A stretch of DNA of 64,000 nt. It comes from Dyadobacter bucti (GTDB taxonomy: Bacteria > Bacteroidota > Bacteroidia > Cytophagales > Spirosomataceae). The notes under the pieces were generated by a model, which worked only from the letters and a program-made list of their open reading frames with translations, ran no database searches and was not told the origin of the DNA. How positions within the stretch are numbered: the first letter of the stretch is position 1; every line of letters begins with the position of its first letter. The position numbers were made by a program, and so were the translations under genes. Below are positions 45,580-54,029 of this stretch, piece after piece. The stretch covers positions 310,001 through 374,000 of the forward strand of contig NZ_SWFP01000007.1 in NCBI RefSeq assembly GCF_005869225.1. The letters run 5' to 3'.

Positions 45580-46312
45580 AACAGCCAAGGCATTAGGGCA
45601 ATTAATTTTGTCTATCAATCCAACTGCAAAAATCCTGGCTACTATACAAAGTGTTGAAGCAGCAGTTAAATACATCAGGGAAAATGAAAGTCCTGACCTG
45701 ATCTTTATGGATATTCAGCTGGCGGACGGCTTGTGTTTTGACATATTTAAGCTGGTTAAAGTCGTTTCGCCGGTTATATTCTGTACCGCTTTTGATGAAT
45801 ATGCACTGGAAGCTTTTAAAGCTAACGGAGTAGATTATGTGCTTAAACCGTTTTCCAGGGAAAGTTTAACGGCAGCACTGGATAAAGTCGTTCACCTGAA
45901 AAACTTTTTTCAAACACATGACAATGCTTTGCCGGATCTGGAAGTTCTGCTGAATAAAATTGAAGTCCGTGGTAAAAAAGGCTTTCTGGTATTTAAGAAT
46001 AACAAATATCTAACCATACAAACAGAAAATATTGCGTTCTTTTACACCCATCATGATACCACCACGATAACGACTTTTGATGGCCAGGAATTTCCCGTAA
46101 ACCAATCCTTGGATGAGATTTACCAGCAATTGGCACCACATCAGTTTTTCCGCATTAACCGTCAGTACCTGGTAAACTATACGGCTGTTAAAGAAGTAGA
46201 GCATTATTTTACCCGCAAACTGGTCGTATCTTTATCCGTTGACACTCCCGATAAACTACTAATCGGAAAAGATAAAACTGGCTCATTCCTGAACTGGCTG
46301 GACAGCAGATAG
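45548..46312 (+). CDS. LytTR-family response regulator
   Basis: A 254-residue regulator with a receiver domain (about 1-120): acidic residues in LLIEDE, phospho-acceptor Asp in LIFMDIQLADG (about residue 57), Thr/Lys in FCTAFDEYALEAF and LKPFSRE. A LytTR DNA-binding domain occupies about 145-250 (HQFFRINRQYLVNYTAVKEV). The start lies within the 3' end of the kinase gene. Targets unknown. Confidence 0.93.
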   Translation: MKILLIEDEIKTAKALGQLILSINPTAKILATIQSVEAAVKYIRENESPDLIFMDIQLADGLCFDIFKLVKVVSPVIFCTAFDEYALEAFKANGVDYVLKPFSRESLTAALDKVVHLKNFFQTHDNALPDLEVLLNKIEVRGKKGFLVFKNNKYLTIQTENIAFFYTHHDTTTITTFDGQEFPVNQSLDEIYQQLAPHQFFRINRQYLVNYTAVKEVEHYFTRKLVVSLSVDTPDKLLIGKDKTGSFLNWLDSR

Positions 46313-46612
46313 TAAGTAAAATAAAACAATTACTCTCATCCCCACCTCCTGGTTACATATCCTTTGATGGTTTATGACAAACTATGCCAGCATAAATTCA
46401 GATCCTCCAAAAAATTCCTGCATGTACCCTTGCACTTTTCTGTCATTTTTCTTCAGGTCCGATTGTTATTTTAACCCTAGCCTATTGTGCACATTTGTTA
46501 ACAGCATAAAACGGGCTTCCCGGATTGTTAAATAGCACGTGCCGGGCTGTGCATTTGCCGTCGCTGTTATCAGAAGCCTCTGGCTAAAAAAGTCTTTTCA
46601 TAGACCATTGGC
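46313..46612. other. Spacer between convergent genes
   Basis: Three hundred bases between the response regulator and the leftward binding-protein gene. No frame, tRNA or clear terminator was recognised. Confidence 0.4.
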
Positions 46613-47536
46613 TTAATCCACTGTAAAGCCATACTGGCGGTAAATCTTTTTTGCTTCGCTGCTGACCAGAAAGTTCATAAAATCTTCGGCAGCTTTGGGA
46701 TGTGGCGCGGTTTTGAGCTGCCCGGCCATATAGATTGCCTGGATATTTTCCTTTTCCGGAACCGGGATCATCTCGATTGGATTGCCGATCATCTTCTGAT
46801 AATAGGCCTCAGAATACCACACGGGCCCGGCCTGTGATTGTCCGTACATGATGCGCATGGGCGTCTGACGATGATGGATCTGGGTCAGATACGTTGTTTT
46901 ATCTTTTACTTTTAGCTCCATGATCTTTTTTCGTAGCATTTCGCCACCGGCTTTCACATAGGCTTCTTCTATCCTTTTTCCAATTCCCTCCCATTCAGGA
47001 TTGGGCATGCTCACCATCACATCTGCCCTTCCAAGATCACAGAGCCCTTTTACATTTTTAGGATTACCTTTTTGCACCATGATTGCCAGATTGTTTTTAG
47101 CATATACTTCGCTGCGGCTAAAAAAATCCTGCATCTCGGAGATCTTGGATTTGCCCGCCGTATAAACATCAGGCTGATGCGAAATCCGCATGTTGCCAAC
47201 TGTTATTGATCCACTTTTAATTTGCTTGGCCAAAATACCGGGCGGAAGTGTCTCAGCAAAAATGCGGGTGTAATAAGGATAGGCTTTTTTAAAGCCGGCC
47301 AGAAGGTCATCAATGACCATAAACTGGTTTCCGGCAAAAAACACAACCAGCTGCGGATCAACGATATCTCCGTACAGATCAGGCACATTGTCAACACCCG
47401 CTACGGTAAAGGAAAGGCCTTCGTTCCAGGGTTTGTTCCAGGGTGGGTCAAAACGGTGTTCCTGCTGCTGGGCATGAAGCTGACTTAGGCTTGTTAAACT
47501 CAAAATGAGTGCGGTGATGATTACTAAATGTTTCAT
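46613..47536 (-). CDS. Periplasmic substrate-binding protein (ABC-type II fold), orphan
   Basis: A 307-residue exported protein of the type II periplasmic binding family. Signal peptide at about 1-22 (SQLHAQ) from the start at 47536; an upstream ATG at 47566 adds residues without signal character. Middle motifs include VVFFAGNQFMVIDDLLAGF, IMVQKGNPKNVKGL and SQAGPVWYSEAYYQ, similar to oxyanion (molybdate/sulfate-type) binding proteins. No permease or ATPase gene lies near. It is the last gene of the leftward sulfur block, directly after DsrE, so a sulfur-oxyanion ligand is an inference. Confidence 0.78.
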   Translation of the reverse strand: MKHLVIITALILSLTSLSQLHAQQQEHRFDPPWNKPWNEGLSFTVAGVDNVPDLYGDIVDPQLVVFFAGNQFMVIDDLLAGFKKAYPYYTRIFAETLPPGILAKQIKSGSITVGNMRISHQPDVYTAGKSKISEMQDFFSRSEVYAKNNLAIMVQKGNPKNVKGLCDLGRADVMVSMPNPEWEGIGKRIEEAYVKAGGEMLRKKIMELKVKDKTTYLTQIHHRQTPMRIMYGQSQAGPVWYSEAYYQKMIGNPIEMIPVPEKENIQAIYMAGQLKTAPHPKAAEDFMNFLVSSEAKKIYRQYGFTVD

Positions 47537-47562
47537 ATCTGTTGTTAATAGGTTGATGATGA

Positions 47563-48024
47563 TCATGGATGTACAATGGCCCAGCCTTGCTGCTGACGGA
47601 TAATGATTTCTCCGTTTCCGCTGGGCACATAAGAAATAAAGTCAAAGAGCTCATCTTTGCTGATTTTTCTTTCTCGCATCGTGTTCTCGCATTCAGCCAG
47701 AATCACCCCTCGCTGCTGCAAAGCTTTTAGCTGGGTTTCATAGGGCTGGTCCTTTTTAAACACGGTCACTCCCCCGCCATGCGCCACAAGTTCCACTTCC
47801 AGTTTTCCATTTAAACGCGGGTCATCCAGCGCATTCATAATGTTTCTCATCGTTGCTTTAATTACTTTTTCGTCATCACTATTAAGCTGATAAACCACCT
47901 TATAGGATTTCTGATCTGCAATAGCTCCGTGAAAATCTGCTGGACTTACGGGAGATTTCTGCGCAATCGCACCTGCAGAAATAAGCATTGCTGCTACATA
48001 CATCATTGTTTTCAACGTTTTCAT
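47563..48024 (-). CDS. Exported DsrE-family protein
   Basis: A 153-residue protein with a signal peptide (AMLISAGAIAQ, to about residue 22) and a DsrE/DsrF-like domain (about 40-150) with KVVYQLNSDD and LEVELVAHGGGV. A single Cys (AECENT, about 112) occupies the position where DsrE-type proteins carry a sulfur-relay cysteine. Most DsrE proteins are cytoplasmic; a periplasmic form next to a TsdA-like cytochrome suggests sulfur handling outside the cytoplasm. It sits between that cytochrome and the binding protein. Confidence 0.85.
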   Translation of the reverse strand: MKTLKTMMYVAAMLISAGAIAQKSPVSPADFHGAIADQKSYKVVYQLNSDDEKVIKATMRNIMNALDDPRLNGKLEVELVAHGGGVTVFKKDQPYETQLKALQQRGVILAECENTMRERKISKDELFDFISYVPSGNGEIIIRQQQGWAIVHP

Positions 48025-48060
48025 CTGTTTTGGTTTTAAAAGATTAGGGTACTGTTTAAA

Positions 48061-49101
48061 TTATTTTCTTTCTTTTTTTGCATCTGCAATAGCCTTGAAT
48101 GGACCAAGCTTATGCTGTTTCTCTGTAAATTCGTCAGCATAGGGTGCAAACGGAAAATCAATTGGTTTTTTGGTAAGGTCCACCCAATCATTTTTTTGGT
48201 CTTTGTGCGGGCGTGGCTGTGAATTGACAAATGCGGCAAGATCCCAGGCTTCTTTCTCAGTCAATAGCCTGTTTTCATAACTCGCACCGAAAGGCATGTT
48301 GTTTACCACATAGCCTGCAAAGGAGGAAAGCCGGTAAAGTCCTGCCCCGTCGTTGTAGCTGTTTTTACCCCAAAGCGGCGGATAGATGTAAGACCCTTTC
48401 TCCGGATTGGGTATTCCTTCACCGTTAACACCATGACAGCTTTCACATTTGGCTTTGTAAATAATCTGCCCATTTTTAGGATCTGCGGCTCGGTCAAGGT
48501 AGGCAAGCTTCTCTAGCCCCGTTCCTTTCGGCACGATACCTTTGGGAGTATCCTTCCCCAGCCACTTCATGTAAGCGATCATCGCTGTCATTTCCTTGCT
48601 GGCGCTGTCGGGTTTCGTTCCGTTTAAACTTCTTTCAAAGCAGTCTGAAATGCGTTTGATGATGGTCTCTTCTGTGCCCGAACGTGCCCTGAATTTGGGA
48701 TAAGTGCTGAATACCGCCGCATAATTATTGCCCATGATTTTGGTACCTGCGTCAAGATGGCAGTTCTGGCAGTTCATCCCATTACTAATCTGCATCACAG
48801 TTCCTTTTGGCCCCAGGTAGTCAGCGGTGTGTGCAATCAGCTCTTTTCCATACCGGATCAGCTCTATCTCGCTGATTTTGGGAATAGAATCTGTCTTCGG
48901 CGGCTGCCAGAGTTGATTTTGCGGCCGCACTGATTCCGTTTTCTTTGGGGCACTAGCAGCACTGGCTGATGGAATTTTAGCCGGTCTTTGCGCCAGGCCA
49001 GGCAGTAGAATTCCAGTGATCAGCAGCAACAGACCTGCCAATCCAAGAAGACAAGTCAGAGTATTTTTCAGCAACTTCAGAAAGGTTATTGGATCCTTCA
49101 T
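48061..49101 (-). CDS. Dihaem c-type cytochrome, TsdA (thiosulfate dehydrogenase)-like
   Basis: A 346-residue cytochrome anchored by one N-terminal helix (about 15-35). The first haem motif, NCQNCH (about residue 115), lies in MQISNGMNCQNCHLDAG; the second, CESCHG (about 222), in IYKAKCESCHGVNGEG. RISDCFERSLNGTKP at about 155 matches the TsdA family segment that carries the axial-ligand cysteine. TsdA interconverts thiosulfate and tetrathionate. The match to family is good; enzyme direction is not decidable. A LysR-type operator lies upstream at 49224. Confidence 0.85.
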   Translation of the reverse strand: MKDPITFLKLLKNTLTCLLGLAGLLLLITGILLPGLAQRPAKIPSASAASAPKKTESVRPQNQLWQPPKTDSIPKISEIELIRYGKELIAHTADYLGPKGTVMQISNGMNCQNCHLDAGTKIMGNNYAAVFSTYPKFRARSGTEETIIKRISDCFERSLNGTKPDSASKEMTAMIAYMKWLGKDTPKGIVPKGTGLEKLAYLDRAADPKNGQIIYKAKCESCHGVNGEGIPNPEKGSYIYPPLWGKNSYNDGAGLYRLSSFAGYVVNNMPFGASYENRLLTEKEAWDLAAFVNSQPRPHKDQKNDWVDLTKKPIDFPFAPYADEFTEKQHKLGPFKAIADAKKERK

Positions 49102-49223
49102 ATTTATTAGGTTTAGAAAATTATTGTTCAGGCAGATTCAAGGGTATGATGACGTTCTGCTGATTGATGATACAAAGATAGGGTGAACACAGCCCTAATA
49201 GAAATCATTAAAAGTAATGTGCC

Positions 49224-49238
49224 ATAACATTTCATTAT
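49224..49238. promoter_or_regulatory. Candidate LysR-type operator before the TsdA-like operon
   Basis: ATAACATTTCATTAT, an imperfect ATAAC-N5-GTTAT dyad with the T-N11-A LysR layout. Its complement agrees in 13 of 15 bases with the site at 51290-51304. It lies 123 bases before the cytochrome start and just beyond the LysR gene. Confidence 0.5.
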
Positions 49239-49266
49239 AGAAGAGCGTACCATTCATATACTTTCA

Positions 49267-50169
49267 TCACCTGGGTAATCCGGCATTACGGCAGGCAAAT
49301 TTCATAAACAGTTCAGGAAGCGCTTCTTGCTGACCATGAAGCTGTGTGAAATAAAAATACCTTTCTATGTTAAGCCCTTCAATATCGACAATGTAGCACT
49401 CCTTGTTTTGAAGCTCCTTTAATACCGCATGGATCGAAAGCAATGCCATACAATCAGAATGAAGCATGTATAATTTTATACTTTCGCTTCCTCCAAGCTG
49501 CATTTCGCTTTTTAAATCAGACAGGCTCATGCCTGCCGCTTTTAGTGCATGTCCGATTACTTCCAGTGTTCCCGAACCCGGCTCCCGAAGAAGAAGCGGA
49601 ATTTCTTTGAGCTGCTGCGGCAGAATAGACCCTGATTTTACAAATGTATTTTTCAAACTGGAAACCAGCACGATTTCATCTTTCAGAAACTCTGAATACC
49701 GGATGGCTGTATTTTTAGAATAACCCTCGATCACGCCCAGGTCAATTATTTTGTTCTGAAGCAGCTGCTCGATCTGCTCGGTATTATTAACCGTAAGTGT
49801 CACCTGCACATCCGGTAACTTATTATGGAATGCGGCTAAAATAGGAGGTAAAACATATTGTGCAAGCGTGGTACTGGCACCTAGCCTGAGTATACCGCTA
49901 TGCCGTCCAGCCAGCGCATTGATATCAAATTCCAGGTTCCGGTAGGCTTCAAGTATCTGCTTGGTATGCACCAGCAGCAGCTGTCCGGCCTGGGTCAGGG
50001 TGATTTTTGAACCGTCTCTTTCAAAAAGTTTTATCTTAAGCTGGCTTTCAAGCTCATGGATATGTTTGGTCACAGCAGGCTGGGATATAAACAACTCAGA
50101 AGCTGCTCTTGTAAAATTAAGCCTGGTAGCAACTGCTTGAAATACCTGCAAACGAAAATCGAATAGCAT
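49267..50169 (-). CDS. LysR family transcriptional regulator
   Basis: A 300-residue LysR regulator: winged helix-turn-helix at about 1-60 (LNFTRAASELFISQPAVTKHIHELE), effector-binding domain at about 90-295. The start at 50169 (MLFDFRLQVFQAV) gives the normal family length; an ATG at 50250 would add 27 residues and overlap the YeiH gene. It is adjacent to a YeiH-type exporter, the same pairing as yeiE-yeiH in enterobacteria and similar sulfur-assimilation regulators. Two related dyads at 49224 and 51290 are its likely operators. Confidence 0.9.
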   Translation of the reverse strand: MLFDFRLQVFQAVATRLNFTRAASELFISQPAVTKHIHELESQLKIKLFERDGSKITLTQAGQLLLVHTKQILEAYRNLEFDINALAGRHSGILRLGASTTLAQYVLPPILAAFHNKLPDVQVTLTVNNTEQIEQLLQNKIIDLGVIEGYSKNTAIRYSEFLKDEIVLVSSLKNTFVKSGSILPQQLKEIPLLLREPGSGTLEVIGHALKAAGMSLSDLKSEMQLGGSESIKLYMLHSDCMALLSIHAVLKELQNKECYIVDIEGLNIERYFYFTQLHGQQEALPELFMKFACRNAGLPR

Positions 50170-50240
50170 AGCTCTTTTTAAAGTTAGTTTAGCCGGATTT
50201 TCCATCCGTTCATTATATTTTATTTTTATAAAGTCCTTTA

Positions 50241-51218
50241 TCAGGCCCAATGCACAACTGCATACAAGGCAACGGCCGAGATCACGATCCAGAGTGCAAG
50301 GCCCTGAAGTAACGGCTTGTACCCAATGGATGTAAGCACTTTTCGTGACAGGCCAGCACCGATCAAAAACAAAGTAAGCGTTAACCCCGCCTTAGCGATA
50401 CCGGTTAACAAGGGCTTTACCAGGGCGATCTGAGGGACATTGGTATTGACCACCATGGCAAGTATGAAAAATCCTATAAAGTAAGGAATATTAATCTTTT
50501 TAGATTCATTCTTAAAGATAAAGGTGGAAGCAAAGGCAACCGGTATAATCCACAGTGCCCTGGCAAGCTTTACTGTGGTGGCTACTTCAAGTGCCTGCTC
50601 GCCGTATTTGCTGGCCGCCCCTACTACCGAACTGGTATCATGGATCGCCAAAGCACACCATAGGCCAAACTCAGCCTGGGACAAATTATAGTAATGTCCG
50701 ACTAGCGGAAAAATGATCAATGCAGCTGAATTGAGAATAAAAACACAGCCAAGAGCTACAGATATCTGTTTCTCTTTCGCCTGGATGACGGGAGAAATTG
50801 CTGCAATCGCGCTTCCGCCGCAGATCGCCGTTCCACTCGAAATCAAAAAGGACGTTTTTTCTTCAATACGCAGCCATTTTCCCAGCAGATAACCGAAGCC
50901 CAAGGTCATACTGATTGACCCTAATGTGAAAAGTATGCCCTCACTGCCTGCTTTAATCGCACTGTGCACATTCATGCCAAAACCCAGGCCAACAACAGAA
51001 GCCTGTAAAAGCCAGTGCGTTGCTTTATGGTTTAAGTGCAGGTATGGGTGGCCGCTTAGCTGAGCAACAACCAAGCCCATCAGTAAGGCCATGGCCGGAC
51101 TTACCAATTGTGTAATGCTAAGCACAACACAAACAATGAATATTATTTTTCTGCCGTTTTCGCTTAGGTTAACAAGTAATCCACTCGTTTGCTTTGTAAT
51201 CTGATTTTGAGTATTCAT
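50241..51218 (-). CDS. YeiH family putative sulfate/sulfite exporter
   Basis: A 325-residue integral membrane protein of the YeiH/UPF0324 family, with about ten hydrophobic segments. Family signatures are ASVVGLGFGMNVHSAI (about 70-85), SSGTAICGGSAIAAISPV (about 130-147) and IHDTSSVVGAASKYG (about 195). YeiH-type proteins are proposed exporters of sulfate or sulfonates. The start at 51218 (MNTQNQITKQTSG) is chosen; an ATG at 51284 adds a polar 22-residue stretch and lies almost on the operator at 51290. It leads the sulfur block. Confidence 0.88.
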   Translation of the reverse strand: MNTQNQITKQTSGLLVNLSENGRKIIFIVCVVLSITQLVSPAMALLMGLVVAQLSGHPYLHLNHKATHWLLQASVVGLGFGMNVHSAIKAGSEGILFTLGSISMTLGFGYLLGKWLRIEEKTSFLISSGTAICGGSAIAAISPVIQAKEKQISVALGCVFILNSAALIIFPLVGHYYNLSQAEFGLWCALAIHDTSSVVGAASKYGEQALEVATTVKLARALWIIPVAFASTFIFKNESKKINIPYFIGFFILAMVVNTNVPQIALVKPLLTGIAKAGLTLTLFLIGAGLSRKVLTSIGYKPLLQGLALWIVISAVALYAVVHWA

Positions 51219-51289
51219 GACTTTTCTGTTTTGATACTCAAAGGTCCTGGATTTAGGATTCATATTTTCATCACAAAAAGGCATGTGTT

Positions 51290-51304
51290 ATAACTAAATG
51301 TTAT
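51290..51304. promoter_or_regulatory. Candidate LysR-type operator before the YeiH gene
   Basis: A perfect ATAAC-TAAAT-GTTAT dyad with T-N11-A spacing, 72 bases upstream of the preferred YeiH start. It is closely related to the site at 49224. Confidence 0.55.
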
Positions 51305-51791
51305 CATACATAAATTATCTTTCCCAACATTGTACCAGTCAGGTTTATTATCAAAGGTGCCAGATGCTCTTTACCCCACTTTCAAGTTTCGGGCAGGTCA
51401 ACTCATTGCATAACCCTGTCCAGTTGTCTTTTTCAACCAAAACGTCGGTTGAATGGTCAACGCTTTTTAGGACGGGTCAATATTTATAAAATACGATTTA
51501 ACGTGTACGGCAAACCATTATATGTACCAAAAGAGCTTATGGTATCTCAGAAGTGAATAATGTTGCATTTTTACCAAAGTTCGTTTATACCACCGATTAA
51601 ATTCGAGGTATGACATATAGATATCGTTTATATGTCAGTGATTAAATTGAAATATCACGATCCTTGGTACCCGCCGCATCACGAAATAGTAGGAATTCCT
51701 TGCGGTGAATCTTGCTGAAAAATGGAGCCTCAAATCGCCAAGGATATATGGCCTTTGTCATTTGCGCTCGTTGGCGATTATTAAGAATTTG
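51305..51791. other. Spacer with the right repeat copy, otherwise non-coding
   Basis: About 490 bases between YeiH and the CheB gene. Besides the repeat landmarks at 51492-51636 it holds a small TCAACC/GGTTGA hairpin near 51437. Short frames exist on both strands but none resembles a known protein. Confidence 0.5.
51492..51636 (+). repeat. Right copy of the diverged direct repeat
   Basis: Landmarks TACGATTTAACGTGTAC (51492-51508), ACCACCGATTAAATTCG (51589-51605) and palindrome GACATATA to TATATGTC (51612-51636) repeat those at 41782-41966 in order and direction. Confidence 0.5.
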
Positions 51792-52379
51792 TTACACGAG
51801 GTGACGGGTCTGCAAATAAGTTGTTAACGCGTTAGCTAGTTTGCGAGGCGAGAGTATCTCATCAGGGCTATCTTTTATAATGGCAGACACAGGCATGCTA
51901 TCAAACAATGCAGTTGACGGGTCTTGAACTAATACAATGCCCCCATGCTCATGGATGCGGACAGCCCCTTTGGCACCGTCAGAGCCCAAGCCAGAAAGGA
52001 TAATGCCGACTGCTTTATCGGCAGAGTCATCAGCCAGGGAGTTGAAGAAAATGTCCACCGCCCAATTACTGCGATCATCTGGGTCCCGGTTAGTCGTTTG
52101 CAAATGCCCCTTAGATATCGTCATGAATTTGTTGGGAGCTAGCAAATAAATATGATTCGCTTCGACAAGGTCCTGATCTGCTGCCCAACTAATGGGCAAG
52201 TTGGTATTTGGCATTAGCAAAACGTCCGCTACACTCGGGTGGTCACGGTTTAGGTGTTGTAATACTATGAAAGCAGCATTCGGGGCTTTAGGCAGATGCG
52301 AAAAGAAATCATGAATATCTTCCCTTCCCCCCGCTGAAAAGCCAATGGCTACTATAAACAATTCCTTGCGGCCCCCCAT
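51792..52379 (-). CDS. Stand-alone CheB methylesterase domain protein
   Basis: A 195-residue protein comprising only the CheB C-terminal methylesterase domain. The catalytic triad is visible: Ser in AIGFSAGGRED (about residue 14), His in VLQHLNRDHPS (about 42), Asp in GLGSDGAKG (about 133). There is no receiver domain and no chemotaxis genes nearby. In Bacteroidota such solo CheB domains often belong to CheB/CheR-PAS sensory proteins, so it may be a remnant or a partner of a distant kinase. It looks intact. Confidence 0.88.
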   Translation of the reverse strand: MGGRKELFIVAIGFSAGGREDIHDFFSHLPKAPNAAFIVLQHLNRDHPSVADVLLMPNTNLPISWAADQDLVEANHIYLLAPNKFMTISKGHLQTTNRDPDDRSNWAVDIFFNSLADDSADKAVGIILSGLGSDGAKGAVRIHEHGGIVLVQDPSTALFDSMPVSAIIKDSPDEILSPRKLANALTTYLQTRHLV

Positions 52380-52654
52380 GATATAAAGCGTTTAGCACTC
52401 TTTATGCAAGCTAACCATTTAAAATTGGACTGAAACCTGCTCAGGTAGTACTAGTACCTTTATAGAATTCGAATCTTATGTAAGAAATTATGACAAGGAC
52501 AGAACACATACCCCATTTTGCTCCAGAGCTACATACCCCTAATGAAACAATTGAAATTACTGTGAAAGTAACAATCAGCCCGGTCGCGGTATTAAAATTT
52601 CAAATTGCTATCTAACTAATCAATGTTTAATATTTCTCCTTTATGCTGAGTTAG
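52380..52654. other. Spacer, no recognised gene
   Basis: Holds one open frame of 41 codons (52490-52615, beginning MTRTEHIPHFAPELHTP) with no recognised family, not called as a gene. Confidence 0.4.
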
Positions 52655-52938
52655 TCAGACGACTTAGCAATAAGTTTAAGCCTGAAAGAAATTTCGGAAG
52701 GCCTACAAATACATCCCTCGTATGTCTCCGGCGAGTTTTTGAAGTATTTCAGCACTTGTCCTTTGGTGAATATATCCGGAAGTTGCGCATCGAAAAAGCA
52801 GTAGACCTGCTTGCCAGCTTTGACCATACCTTATCAGAGATTGCCTATCTGACGGGCTTTTCAGATCAGAGCCGTTTTAACAGAATATTCAATGCGCGCA
52901 TGCGAAAGCCCTTCCGATTTCAGAAAAAATTGGCCTAA
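52655..52938 (+). pseudogene. AraC-type regulator fragment with a frameshift
   Basis: From 52655 the frame reads LSLKEISEGLQIHPSYVSGEF, a first AraC helix-turn-helix, then shifts at the T-run 52747-52749. The next frame resumes at once with HLSFGEYIRKLRIEKAVDLL and the second helix-turn-helix SEIAYLTGFSDQSRFNRIFN, ending RKPFRFQKK. Only the DNA-binding domain remains; a stop precedes it and no sensing domain is present. It lies 88 bases upstream of the DUF1259 gene. Confidence 0.75.
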
Positions 52939-53026
52939 AAAGTAATCCCGGTACAAATCCGTCATTTTCATACTATCATTTAGCTGCACTTTAAGTTAGT
53001 ATTGCACCGCTAGAAGCAACCACCAA

Positions 53027-54025
53027 ATGATACATATGAACACAGACACATTTTTTTCTCGCAGGAACTGGCTACGCGCCAGCGGAGTGCTCGGGTCTGC
53101 CCAGCTTCTGGGGCTAAGGCCGTTGATGGCAAAAACCAATAGCGTGGCAAAGACGCCTGCCTTGACGCCAGAAGAAGTTGCCGCCATTGAAGCCGCGATG
53201 GGCAAAAAGGGCACCTACAATGAAGGGCAAGCTGTGCATACTACCCCGTTGCCACGTAACGATTTGAAGGTAACTGTGAAAGGCGAAGCTGTCCCGATTC
53301 CATTTGGATTTGGCGGCTGGGCTTCCATCAAAAAGACCCTGGACGGCAAATCGGCTGTACTGATGAGCGATACAGTGCTTTTAGAAGAAGAAGTAAACCT
53401 ATTAATATCAGCCGCACATGCAAATGGGCTGGAAATTGGAGCGATCCACAACCACTTCTTCTACGAACAGCCACGGATTTTCTATATGCACCTTCATGGC
53501 ATGGGCACGCCGCAAGAGCTGGCCAAGAAATTCGCTGCAACTATTAAAGATGCCAAAATCTCCCCGGCCAACCAGCCTGCGCCTTCTGCGCCACCAACCA
53601 CCACCGGGAAAGAACTCTTTGATATAACCGCCCTTGACGCGGTTGTTAAGTATACCGGCGTAGTGAACGGCCCAACCTATAAATATACTGTTGGCCGCGA
53701 CGATCTGACGGTGATGGCTATGGGCGCAGAAATGACAGCTGCCATAGGCCTGAACTCCTGGGCAAGCTTTGCAGGAAATAAAGACAGCGCCCATATAGCG
53801 GGTGACATTGCCATGCTGGAAGACGAAGTCAATACAGTCATTAAAGCACTTCGGGCCAACAACCTGGAAGTAGTTGCATTGCATAACCATATGTTTGGTG
53901 AGAACCCAAGGATCATTTTCCTGCATTATTATGGCCGTGGTCCAGCCACTACGCTTGCAAAAGGGTTTCGATCGGCCTTGGATGTTCTTGGAAAACCTGT
54001 TAAAGCGGCGCATTCAACGCACTAG
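53027..54025 (+). CDS. DUF1259 domain protein with Tat-like signal
   Basis: A 332-residue protein made of two DUF1259 (LppY/LpqO) repeats, at about 50-180 and 205-325. Paired motifs show the duplication: EEVNLLISAAHANGLEIGAIHNHFF and DEVNTVIKALRANNLEVVALHNHMF share the ALHNH/AIHNH core (positions about 124-149 and 270-295). The N-terminus has SRRNWLRASGVLG, a probable twin-arginine signal. Two in-frame ATGs (53027, 53036) are possible. In other genomes DUF1259 proteins neighbour chromate-resistance genes, and here a decayed chrB follows directly. Confidence 0.85.
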   Translation: MIHMNTDTFFSRRNWLRASGVLGSAQLLGLRPLMAKTNSVAKTPALTPEEVAAIEAAMGKKGTYNEGQAVHTTPLPRNDLKVTVKGEAVPIPFGFGGWASIKKTLDGKSAVLMSDTVLLEEEVNLLISAAHANGLEIGAIHNHFFYEQPRIFYMHLHGMGTPQELAKKFAATIKDAKISPANQPAPSAPPTTTGKELFDITALDAVVKYTGVVNGPTYKYTVGRDDLTVMAMGAEMTAAIGLNSWASFAGNKDSAHIAGDIAMLEDEVNTVIKALRANNLEVVALHNHMFGENPRIIFLHYYGRGPATTLAKGFRSALDVLGKPVKAAHSTH

Positions 54026-54029
54026 AAAA

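Noticed and set aside
51647..51763. A 38-codon minus-strand frame in the YeiH-CheB spacer
   Set aside because: No family, promoter or ribosome site; may be chance.
52465..52475. TTCGAATCT match to the tRNA-Ser 3' end as an attachment-site copy
   Set aside because: Only nine bases, a common T-arm sequence, so not evidence of an att repeat.
52490..52615. A 41-codon frame before the AraC fragment
   Set aside because: Too short, no ribosome site or promoter, no recognised family.
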